DNA of 5,170 nt from Kiritimatiellia bacterium (lineage in GTDB: Bacteria > Verrucomicrobiota > Kiritimatiellia > B70-G9): positions 1-5,170 of the forward strand of contig DTYT01000111.1 in NCBI GenBank assembly GCA_012961745.1, written 5' to 3'. Position 1 is the first letter of the stretch. Every line of letters begins with the position of its first letter. Positions 1 through 5,170 of this stretch are shown piece after piece. Below the pieces are notes generated by a model that did not search any database, had not been told where the DNA came from, and worked only from the letters and a program-made list of their open reading frames with translations. The position numbers and the translations under genes are program-made.

Positions 1-108
1 AAGGACTGCAGCCCCTGGATGGTACGCTTCTGCACCAAGATCCTTCCCGATCTGGAAGCCGCAGCCCTCTACATCATCGAGCACTTCGTGGAAAAGGCTT
101 GGGCCTGA
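1..108 (+). CDS. C-terminal end of an unrecognised protein (5' end outside window)
   Basis: Frame 1 is open from the first base and ends at a TGA at 106-108, giving a 35-residue C-terminus that starts KDCSPWMVRF and ends VEKAWA. It contains two cysteines and looks like an amphipathic helical tail. I do not recognise the family, and the fragment is too short to assign a function. It reads towards the pseudouridine synthase gene, leaving 29 bp between the two stops; I saw no clear hairpin with a T-run there. Support is only the open frame, a natural protein-like composition and the fit to the neighbouring convergent gene end. Confidence 0.6.
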   Translation, partial: KDCSPWMVRFCTKILPDLEAAALYIIEHFVEKAWA

Positions 109-137
109 AGCGGCCGGACAGAGGGACCTCACCGGCG

Positions 138-953
138 TCAATCCGCGATAGCGGGTCGCGGAGGTGCACACTGACGCCAGTCCAAGGATGCGATTTCACC
201 CGGTTTCAACCGCCCCAGCGATATCTCTCCAATGGCCGTGCGCTGTAGACGAAGGACCCGGACGCCTAGCTGCCGCATCAGCCGGCGTATCTGACGGTTG
301 CGGCCCTCGCGCAGTACGACTCGGTATATGTAAGACTTTCCATCGCGTCCTGCGCTCTCCAATTCTGCGGCCCGAAGTACCCGGCCGTCACACCGTAACC
401 CCCGCCTGATCCGCTGGCGCTCGGTCGGGGCAAGCGTCCGGTCGATCCATACCCGGTAAACACGGGCTACGTGATGCCGGGGATGAAGAATCCGCTCAGC
501 AAACTCGCCGTCGTTGGTCAGGATGAGCAGTCCCTCGCTATCCCGATCAAGGCGGCCGATAGGGAAAATGTGTTCTCCCAGGCGTCGGATATAATCCCCC
601 ACACAAGGACGCCCCTGCGGATCCGCCATGGTGGAGAGCACCCCGCGCGGCTTGTAGAAGACGTAGTATCTGGCCCCGGACAGCCGGACTTCCCGACCGT
701 CTACCCGGACGTCGTCCGTACCCGGGCGGACACGAAAAGAGGGCCGATCCACCACTGTGCCATTCACGGCAACTCTGCGTTCCCGGATCAGGCGATCACA
801 GGCCCTGCGCGCTCCGCAACCGCACCGGGCGAGATAGAGATTGAGGCGTAATTCAGACCACTTTGGTCTTGGGAAGTCCGAGCGCGCGGTCGCCCTCTTT
901 CCACTTCCCCTGTTTGCGGAGGATCTCGATCCGCTCGAACCGCTTGAGCACAT
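138..953 (-). CDS. RsuA/RluB-family pseudouridine synthase (start uncertain)
   Basis: Predicted to isomerise a uridine in rRNA to pseudouridine; RluB and RsuA are the best known members. Numbering is from the ATG at 953 (271 residues). An S4 RNA-binding domain starts at residue 35 (ELRLNLYLARCG, then RRVAVNG). The catalytic domain follows: YKPRGVLST near 100-108, GRLDRDSEGLLILTNDG at 133-149 with D136 as the expected catalytic aspartate, and REGRNRQIRRL at 215-225. From residue 35 to the end is about 237 residues, the usual length for the family. Residues 1-34 are low-complexity Ser/Arg/Gly and are read from DNA that also encodes the small basic protein in another frame; the ATG at 953 has no evident Shine-Dalgarno sequence. 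No ATG, GTG or TTG lies in frame near residue 35, so the true start is unresolved. The gene probably shares a transcript with the small basic protein. The family call is secure; the RluB versus RsuA assignment is not. Confidence 0.9.
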   Translation of the reverse strand: MCSSGSSGSRSSANRGSGKRATARSDFPRPKWSELRLNLYLARCGCGARRACDRLIRERRVAVNGTVVDRPSFRVRPGTDDVRVDGREVRLSGARYYVFYKPRGVLSTMADPQGRPCVGDYIRRLGEHIFPIGRLDRDSEGLLILTNDGEFAERILHPRHHVARVYRVWIDRTLAPTERQRIRRGLRCDGRVLRAAELESAGRDGKSYIYRVVLREGRNRQIRRLMRQLGVRVLRLQRTAIGEISLGRLKPGEIASLDWRQCAPPRPAIAD

Positions 954-1005
954 TGCGCTTGACGCCGATTCTGGTTGCGCCTTTCAGGCTGCGATGTACT
1001 GACAT
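853..1005 (-). CDS. small basic protein of the PVC superphylum (TIGR04137-like)
   Basis: A 50-residue, strongly basic protein: MSVHRSLKG, then VKRNVLKRFERIE, then KQGKWKEGDRALGLPKTKV. This matches my memory of the family named 'small basic protein' (TIGR04137), found in Chlamydiae, Verrucomicrobia, Planctomycetes and relatives. Its function is not established; size, charge and conservation suggest association with the ribosome or RNA, which is inference. The ATG at 1005 is chosen because the family begins MSxHRSLKG and because an AGAGGA ribosome binding site lies 10 nt upstream. The frame could be opened further upstream (to 1083), but those residues do not look like the family. The stop (TGA, 853-855) sits exactly where the S4 domain of the next gene begins in another frame. 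It is the clearest taxonomic marker in the window. Confidence 0.88.
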   Translation of the reverse strand: MSVHRSLKGATRIGVKRNVLKRFERIEILRKQGKWKEGDRALGLPKTKVV

Positions 1006-1015
1006 GGCACCGATT

Positions 1016-1020
1016 CCTCT
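1016..1020 (-). promoter_or_regulatory. ribosome binding site of the small basic protein gene
   Basis: On the minus strand the bases AGAGG lie here, followed by 10 nt and the ATG at 1005. This supports the 50-residue start over the longer open frame. Confidence 0.6.
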
Positions 1021-1071
1021 TTGGCCGGCACTCCGGCGTACGGATTCAGAGAACAACAGGATTCCCGCATC

Positions 1072-1099
1072 CCAATACCACAAAACCGGCGCTTGTCAA
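1072..1099 (-). promoter_or_regulatory. putative sigma-70-type promoter for the small basic protein gene
   Basis: The minus strand has a perfect TTGACA (1099 to 1094), a 16-nt spacer, and TATTGG (1077 to 1072) preceded by TGG, an extended -10-like arrangement. Transcription would start near 1065 and give a leader of about 60 nt. The -35 match is good and the -10 match is only partial, so this is a plausible prediction rather than a firm call. It would let the small basic protein and the pseudouridine synthase be expressed independently of the genes at 1257-3096. Confidence 0.4.
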
Positions 1100-1168
1100 C
1101 TCTCGTGGTTCATCCTGCCGGCGGTTCACTGGTGTGACCTCTGCGGGCGGCGCCCGATAGCTCTCCAA

Positions 1169-1209
1169 GCGGATCCGAGGAGAACCGGCAGCCGTAAAAG
1201 AGGATCCGC
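1169..1209. repeat. 8-bp inverted repeat in the 1006-1256 spacer
   Basis: GCGGATCC at 1169-1176 is repeated as its reverse complement GGATCCGC at 1202-1209, separated by 25 nt. Nearby, at 1144-1156, is a smaller perfect hairpin (5-bp stem CGGGC/GCCCG, 3-nt loop). Both lie downstream of the minus-strand gene that ends at 1257 and upstream of the promoter at 1072-1099. Neither is followed by a T-run, so neither is a standard intrinsic terminator. I saw no RNA gene or ORF in the rest of the 251-bp spacer. Confidence 0.4.
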
Positions 1210-1256
1210 CGCAATGGCAACCCCACGGTGCGGTATCCAACGGCGGCGGCGCTCCG

Positions 1257-2051
1257 CTATTCCCCACCGGTCTTCAATCGATAGCCCCAGGTTCGGTCGG
1301 GTACCAGCTCGGCCGGGCCTCCAAAGGATTGTGCCGCCGTTTCGCGATACAATATGGACCCATCCGAACCCACAACCGCATGCACGAAGACCGGGGGACT
1401 GGTTTCAGCCGACTGGTACACGACATGACCGCGCCCCTCGTCGTCCACTGTCAGGCGGGGATGATAGAATCGCAGGACACGGCCGAAGTCGATTGTCACC
1501 AGGCATACCGCGGCCGCCGGGTTTTCCACCTGGAGCAGCAACTTCTCCGCTCCATCACGCACCAGGCTGTAAAGCGAATAGCGGCGCGGCGAGCCGTCCG
1601 GCACGATCGCCGACTCGCTGGCCTCTTTCCGCCCCCGGCGGATTTCGAAGAAAAGGGGTCCCCGCTGGAGAGCGGTGTCGTCCTGGACCAGAAGCACCCG
1701 CAGAGAGTAGGAACGCGGGCTGCGAAGATCATAACAGTCCAGCAGATTCAGACCGGTTTCCAGGATAGCCCCGGGTTCAACCACGCCCTCCACCGGAGGA
1801 CATCCATCCTCTCGGGGAAGCAAAGCGCCCTTCTCGTCGCGGACGTCCAGAAGCAGAGCGGCGTGCTGACCTCTCCCGAGCAACAAAGGAGCCGGCAGGT
1901 GGTTACGGATCTCGACCTTGAGCTTGATCGGCTCATAAAGAAGAAAGGCGTCGTGTTCCAGCGAGGCCTGCAGGTCCAGCTGGCCCGCGGCTCAAACACC
2001 GCCGGCGATCGCCCACCCCCCCGCAATCAGCAGTCGGACGGAATTTCTCAC
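1257..2051 (-). pseudogene. secreted protein of unknown function, interrupted by an in-frame TGA in the signal peptide
   Basis: The frame starts at a GTG (2051) with a strong GGAGG 5 nt upstream and encodes MRNSVRLLIAGGWAIAGGV, a typical signal peptide start with arginines and a hydrophobic core. A TGA follows at codon 20 (1994-1992), then AAGQLDLQASLEHD and an uninterrupted 244 residues to a TAG at 1257-1259. The text on both sides of the TGA fits one export signal and mature protein, so this looks like a nonsense mutation or sequencing error rather than a wrong frame. The first standard start after the TGA is a TTG at 1886, which would remove the signal and the first predicted beta strands. 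The mature part is rich in alternating hydrophobic residues (YEPIKLKVEIRNHL, YSLRVLLVQ, GPLFFEIRRG), suggesting beta-sandwich domains. I do not recognise a family. It follows the metallophosphoesterase by 27 bp, probably in the same operon. If the TGA is an error, the gene is intact at 264 residues. Confidence 0.7.
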
Positions 2052-2056
2052 TGAGG

Positions 2057-2061
2057 CCTCC
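2057..2061 (-). promoter_or_regulatory. Shine-Dalgarno sequence that fixes the GTG start at 2051
   Basis: GGAGG on the minus strand, 5 nt before the GTG. It is the strongest ribosome binding site in the window and shows that translation was designed to begin ahead of the TGA at 1992-1994. Confidence 0.7.
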
Positions 2062-2078
2062 GTCGCGATTCCATGATC

Positions 2079-2801
2079 TCAGCGTCCCACCGCCAGACGC
2101 GCCGCGATTCGACTGGGCAGCCCCACCGAAAGCACCTTACGCTGGGTGAGACGGAAGTCGTACGGCACGCGCCGGAGCCGGATCTCGTTCTTCGCCAGGT
2201 CATAGATCGCGTACGCCGCTCTCGGGTCGCCGTCGCGGGGCTGTCCCACGCTGCCCACGTTGATGAAGTACTTCCGGCCGACCTGAATCCTTATCTTTTC
2301 ATACAAACCCCCACGGACCAACTCCGCTTTCTCGAAGGCCAACGGCACGTGGGTGTGGCCATAGAAGCATACCGAGGTGACCTGGTAGTTGAAATTGGCT
2401 TCCGCATCCAAGGCATCGAATACATAACCCCACATTTCCGGGTTGTCTAGAGTGCTGTGCACGACGGTAAAGCCTTCCACCTGTTTCACCAGGGGCAGCT
2501 CACGCAGGTACTTCTTCTCCTCCGGAGAGAGCTGCTGCCGAGTCCAGTCCACTACATCGGCCGCCAAAGGATGAAACCCGGTCAGCGATTCGTCGTGCGA
2601 ACAGTACTGGTCGTGGTTGCCTCTGACCGTCTCACAATCCAGGGAACGAACGATCTGCAGGCATTCCTGGGGATTGCTGTTGTACCCCACGATATCTCCC
2701 ACACAGACATATTTATCCACTCCCAGCGCCTTGACATCCTCGAGCACTGCCGTGAGCGCTTCCAGATTGCTGTGGATGTCTCCCAGGATTGCGTATTTCA
2801 T
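2079..2801 (-). CDS. calcineurin-like metallophosphoesterase
   Basis: A 240-residue cytoplasmic enzyme of the calcineurin-like superfamily (YfcE/ApaH-like, Metallophos_2 type), expected to use two metal ions to hydrolyse phosphomono- or diesters; the substrate cannot be told. All metal-binding motifs are visible in order: GDIHSN at 7-12, GDIVGYN at 35-41, GNHDQ at 61-65, VVHSTL at 113-118 and GHTHVP at 148-153. NVGSVGQPRDGDPRAAY at 181-197 is the C-terminal signature common in this group. The ATG at 2801 is chosen because the first motif normally lies within the first ten residues; the frame runs open further upstream but overlaps acyP. The upstream GGGG is rather far from the ATG, so translation may depend on coupling with acyP, whose stop lies 19 bp away. 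No signal peptide or membrane segment is visible. Confidence 0.92.
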   Translation of the reverse strand: MKYAILGDIHSNLEALTAVLEDVKALGVDKYVCVGDIVGYNSNPQECLQIVRSLDCETVRGNHDQYCSHDESLTGFHPLAADVVDWTRQQLSPEEKKYLRELPLVKQVEGFTVVHSTLDNPEMWGYVFDALDAEANFNYQVTSVCFYGHTHVPLAFEKAELVRGGLYEKIRIQVGRKYFINVGSVGQPRDGDPRAAYAIYDLAKNEIRLRRVPYDFRLTQRKVLSVGLPSRIAARLAVGR

Positions 2802-2820
2802 AGGGTCGCCAACATCCCCG

Positions 2821-3096
2821 TCAGTAGCGGATCGTGAATCCCTCCAGTCCGTCCTGAGGCTCCTCCCAGCGCAGGTGTTCACCGGTTACGTAGCGCCCCA
2901 GATACGACTGCCGGATGCTCTTTAAGAGGTCCTCGATTTCCGCCTGGGTTCCCTGGACCACCAGCGTCACCGTCCCGTCCGGTTCATTACGAACATATCC
3001 ATTCACGCCCAGCCGTCGGGCGAGACTTGCGGTACTATACCGGAACCCCACGCCCTGCACCAGTCCCTCGTATCTGACCACCGCACGCCTGAGCAT
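2821..3096 (-). CDS. acyP: acylphosphatase
   Basis: A 91-residue acylphosphatase, which hydrolyses the carboxyl-phosphate bond of acyl phosphates in the cytoplasm. The hallmark GLVQGVGFR is at residues 11-19, with R19 as the phosphate-binding arginine. GVNGYVRNEPDGTV at 30-43 supplies the catalytic asparagine N37. The 18-residue spacing between the two is the standard one. The protein ends GFTIRY, as is usual. Length matches the family. The ATG at 3096 is preferred because the family starts a few residues before the first strand, but a GTG at 3132 would add 12 residues; neither has a clear ribosome binding site. It is probably the first gene of a minus-strand operon with the metallophosphoesterase and the secreted protein, and it diverges from the GH20 gene. 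Confidence 0.94.
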   Translation of the reverse strand: MLRRAVVRYEGLVQGVGFRYSTASLARRLGVNGYVRNEPDGTVTLVVQGTQAEIEDLLKSIRQSYLGRYVTGEHLRWEEPQDGLEGFTIRY

Positions 3097-3148
3097 CGTC
3101 CGAAAAGAACTGACTATATGCGCCGCGTCCACCAGAATAGGTACACAA
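3097..3148. promoter_or_regulatory. 52-bp divergent intergenic region, probable overlapping promoters
   Basis: This short region must serve, with the adjacent coding ends, two genes transcribed in opposite directions. On the minus strand TATAGT (3118 to 3113) matches the -10 consensus at five of six positions but has no good -35. On the plus strand CTGACT (3110-3115) and CAGAAT (3133-3138) have a 17-nt spacer but only four matches each. AGGT at 3139-3142 is a weak ribosome binding site for the ATG at 3149. The assignment rests mainly on gene arrangement. Confidence 0.3.
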
Positions 3149-4966
3149 ATGCCCGGCGAAAATCAAAAAGGTAAACTGCTTTTCCTGCCCGAACCCCGGC
3201 GTGTGATCCCCCGAGAAGGATCGTGTACGCTTCGCGCCCCGCTGAGGCTGGTGATTAGCCCGGATCACCCCCCGGATGTCGTGGAAGTCTGTTACTGCAT
3301 GCTGCGCCGTTTCGCCGCCATCGGTAACCCGGCTACGGTTCACAGTTTCAAACCGGGCACCATCCGACACGTCTACGGAACACTTGTGGAAATTGGTTTC
3401 AAACCGCGGCGGAACCAGGGATATGACTTGACGGTGGATACTGATCATATCATCATACGGGCCGCCGGTCCGGCGGGAACCCGGCATGCCTTGTGGACGC
3501 TGTGGCAGATGCTCTACCAGTGCCAGCGCAGCATCCCCTGCGTTGAGATCCGCGACCGGCCGGCGCTGGCCGTTAGAGGGTTTCTGCTGGATGTCTCCCG
3601 CGGGAGAATTCCACGGCTCCATCGTCTCGCGCAATACGTGACAAAACTGTCCGCATTGAAATTCAATATGTTCCAGTTGTACGTGGAGCACGTCTACGAT
3701 TTCCTGACGGTTCCGGGCGTGCCGGACACCCCGTCCTGTTTCTCGTCCCCAGAAATACTCCGGCTGGGCCGTCTCTGCAGTCGGGAGGGAATCACGCTGG
3801 TTCCGTGTCTGGCACTGCTGGGGCACATGGGTCGCATCCTCAGCTTGCCACGCTTCCGGCGCCTGGCAGAGCGTCCCCCCGCAACCAGCTGGGCGAGGAT
3901 GACATGGCCGCAACGCCTCCGGGGAGCCACCTTGTGTCCCCCCCTGCGGGAGTCACGGCAGTTGGCCGCTAGACTCCTGGAGGAATATGCCGGTCTTCAT
4001 CCTGCCCCCTACTTCAACGCCTGCTGTGATGAACCCTACGATCTCGGCCGGAAACGCATACCGGGCCGCCGACGGGACCCGGTAGGCGAATTCGGCCGCT
4101 ACGTCAGGTACCTCGACGGCATCTGCCGGCCCCTGGGAAAAAGATTGATGATCTGGGGGGATTTTCCTGCGCGTCATCCGGGTACGCTTGCAGACCTGCC
4201 CGAGGACGTGATCATCCTGGATTGGGGCTACGAACCGGTCATGCACTTCGCAAAGTTTACCCGTTTCGTCCGCTCAGGTTTCTCCACGGTTGTGTGCCCG
4301 AGTCTGCGCGGATATCGACGGGTGTTTCACGACGTCTCGGCCTCCGCGGCAAATGTTCGGGGTTACGTTGGCGAGGCGGCCAGGAACGGTGCCATGGGAT
4401 TACTGGTGACCGAATGGGGCGACATGGGGCACTTCAATATGCTGCCTTCCGGATACTACGGGCTGGCGCTCGCGGCTGCCCTGAGCTGGAACCCCGCCAC
4501 GAGACAAGACTACTTCGAGAAGGCATTCAACCTCTTCTTCGGCGGGACACACCAAGGGGAACTCGGGCGACTGTACCGGAGGGCTGAATCGGTTCTTCCA
4601 TCCTGGCCCTGGGATCCGGAGCTGACTTCAACGCCCGGGGAGGTTCCCTCAGCGGTACGCATCGGCCCCGAGGATGCCTTTGCCTGGGCCGATAGGATCG
4701 AAGCGTACGCTGAGGGGCCGCTCATGGACGATCAGGATCGTGACGAGCTCTCGTTAGCCTGCAGTGCGGCGGGCATCACTGCCGCGCTGCACACGTTGCG
4801 CAATGTTGCCCCTGGCCGATCGGGTCTTCCCCGGCGACTTGCGGGGGTTATTCGGGACTTCCGCGATCGCTACCGCGAGGTTTGGTTGCGGGCCTACTAC
4901 CCCCACCGCCTGGAAGATATCGACCGCGTACTGCGCAGTTGCGGAACCCCTGCAACGGGCTCCTGA
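3149..4966 (+). CDS. GH20-family beta-N-acetylhexosaminidase-like glycosidase
   Basis: A 605-residue protein of glycoside hydrolase family 20, expected to remove terminal N-acetylhexosamine residues. Residues about 10-135 resemble the non-catalytic N-terminal alpha/beta domain of GH20 enzymes (LFLPEPRRVIPREG at 11-24, then RHALWTLWQML at 112-122). The catalytic barrel starts at RGFLLDVSRGRIP (143-155), followed by LKFNMFQLYVEH at 170-181. The acid pair is D294-E295 in CCDEPYDLG; in GH20, Asp orients the substrate N-acetyl group and Glu is the general acid. WGD at 336-338, LDWGYEP at 357-363 and TEWGDMGH at 421-428 complete the pattern of this branch. About 130 helical residues close the protein. 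There is no signal peptide or membrane segment and there are many cysteines, so it is likely cytoplasmic and would act on imported short amino sugars. The ATG at 3149 is chosen because homology begins about there; upstream sequence in the frame is antisense to acyP. Activity and sugar specificity are inferred from family. Confidence 0.85.
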   Translation: MPGENQKGKLLFLPEPRRVIPREGSCTLRAPLRLVISPDHPPDVVEVCYCMLRRFAAIGNPATVHSFKPGTIRHVYGTLVEIGFKPRRNQGYDLTVDTDHIIIRAAGPAGTRHALWTLWQMLYQCQRSIPCVEIRDRPALAVRGFLLDVSRGRIPRLHRLAQYVTKLSALKFNMFQLYVEHVYDFLTVPGVPDTPSCFSSPEILRLGRLCSREGITLVPCLALLGHMGRILSLPRFRRLAERPPATSWARMTWPQRLRGATLCPPLRESRQLAARLLEEYAGLHPAPYFNACCDEPYDLGRKRIPGRRRDPVGEFGRYVRYLDGICRPLGKRLMIWGDFPARHPGTLADLPEDVIILDWGYEPVMHFAKFTRFVRSGFSTVVCPSLRGYRRVFHDVSASAANVRGYVGEAARNGAMGLLVTEWGDMGHFNMLPSGYYGLALAAALSWNPATRQDYFEKAFNLFFGGTHQGELGRLYRRAESVLPSWPWDPELTSTPGEVPSAVRIGPEDAFAWADRIEAYAEGPLMDDQDRDELSLACSAAGITAALHTLRNVAPGRSGLPRRLAGVIRDFRDRYREVWLRAYYPHRLEDIDRVLRSCGTPATGS

Positions 4967-5005
4967 GCAGTAAATGCGGACCGCGGCTCCGTCTCCCGGG
5001 AAGCC

Positions 5006-5170
5006 TTACACGCTGCCTGGGCCATGGACCAGGGCGGCCACCTGGTGAAGCTGATCATGCCGCGTGATTCGGATATTCTCGACGTCCTCCGCGACCATGA
5101 CCACTTGCTTCTTGGATTTTTCCCAGAGGACGGAAATATCTTCTTCTACCTTCTGCCTGCGCTTGACAGC
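5006..5170 (-). CDS. C-terminal part of an unrecognised protein (5' end outside window)
   Basis: A minus-strand frame enters from the window edge and ends at a TAA (5008-5006), giving 54 residues: a charged stretch (VKRRQKVEEDI, LWEKSKKQ), then VVMVAEDVENIRITRHD and a short end, HGPGSV. By hand count, its first codon positions are about 69% purine and 44% G, the usual coding signature. The plus-strand frame is also open here (4967-5170, in frame with the GH20 gene after its stop), but it has no start with a ribosome binding site and a weaker first-position purine bias. Minus-strand coding is therefore preferred, not proven. It would converge on the GH20 gene with 39 bp between stops and no obvious terminator hairpin. 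No function can be given. Confidence 0.5.
   Translation of the reverse strand, partial: AVKRRQKVEEDISVLWEKSKKQVVMVAEDVENIRITRHDQLHQVAALVHGPGSV

Noticed and set aside
471..851. Plus-strand open frame of 126 codons opposite the pseudouridine synthase
   Set aside because: It is fully antisense to a gene with all catalytic motifs present and has no recognisable features of its own.
863..1768. Long plus-strand open frame (301 codons) across the small basic protein gene, the spacer and the secreted-protein gene
   Set aside because: It is antisense to a recognised gene and a coherent secreted-protein frame; the product is rich in Arg, Pro and Ser with no recognisable domain, as expected of a shadow frame in GC-rich DNA.
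1748..2026. Alternative minus-strand frame starting within the seven-G run, as a sign of frameshift at a homopolymer
   Set aside because: A single indel in the G run cannot repair the secreted-protein gene, because the TGA lies after the run and in the same frame as the downstream protein. The alternative product is low-complexity.
2457..2837. Plus-strand open frame opposite the metallophosphoesterase
   Set aside because: The minus strand carries the complete set of metallophosphoesterase motifs; this is a shadow frame.
3345..3406. Two copies of an 11-bp direct repeat (GTTTCAAACCG), 51 bp apart
   Set aside because: Both copies encode FKP within the GH20 coding sequence, with no further copies; probably chance.
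3035..3913. Minus-strand open frame of 292 codons opposite the GH20 gene
   Set aside because: The plus strand encodes recognisable GH20 motifs through this region; the minus product has no domain signature and overlaps acyP in another frame.
4964..5170. Readthrough of the GH20 TGA into the open frame that follows
   Set aside because: The GH20 protein already ends at a normal family length, and the downstream openness is explained by a codon-aligned minus-strand gene.

Overview
The window looks like a chromosomal fragment of a GC-rich bacterium of the PVC superphylum (Planctomycetes, Verrucomicrobia, Kiritimatiellae, Lentisphaerae and relatives). The best pointer is a 50-residue, very basic protein (853-1005, minus strand) that matches, from memory, the 'small basic protein' family described from that superphylum (TIGR04137). 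A cytoplasmic GH20-type glycosidase of a branch I associate with the same bacteria fits this. No mobile element, CRISPR array, tRNA or rRNA was seen.

Layout. Positions 1-108 hold the last 35 codons of an unrecognised plus-strand gene. It converges on an RsuA/RluB-type pseudouridine synthase (138 to about 851 or 953, minus). Just upstream on the minus strand lies the small basic protein gene, with a good ribosome binding site and a plausible promoter (1072-1099). A 251-bp spacer follows, with one 8-bp inverted repeat and no gene. Next is a compact minus-strand group, read from 3096 down to 1257: acylphosphatase (acyP), a calcineurin-like metallophosphoesterase, and a secreted protein of unknown function. 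The last is interrupted by an in-frame TGA inside its signal peptide. Diverging from acyP across about 52 bp is the one long plus-strand gene (3149-4966), a 605-residue GH20-like beta-N-acetylhexosaminidase. The final 165 bases probably hold the 3' end of a minus-strand gene of unknown function.

How the genes relate. The small basic protein (suspected ribosome-linked) and the pseudouridine synthase (rRNA-modifying family) make a plausible translation-related pair. The synthase has no ordinary start codon after the small gene's stop: its domain begins exactly at that stop, in the +1 frame. AcyP, the phosphoesterase and the secreted protein are probably co-transcribed, but no shared pathway is evident. 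The GH20 enzyme lacks a signal peptide and would act on imported amino-sugar glycosides.

I do not see an obvious new multi-gene system. The two most useful anomalies are the TGA in the signal peptide (1992-1994) and the unusual junction between the small basic protein and the pseudouridine synthase (about 849-953).
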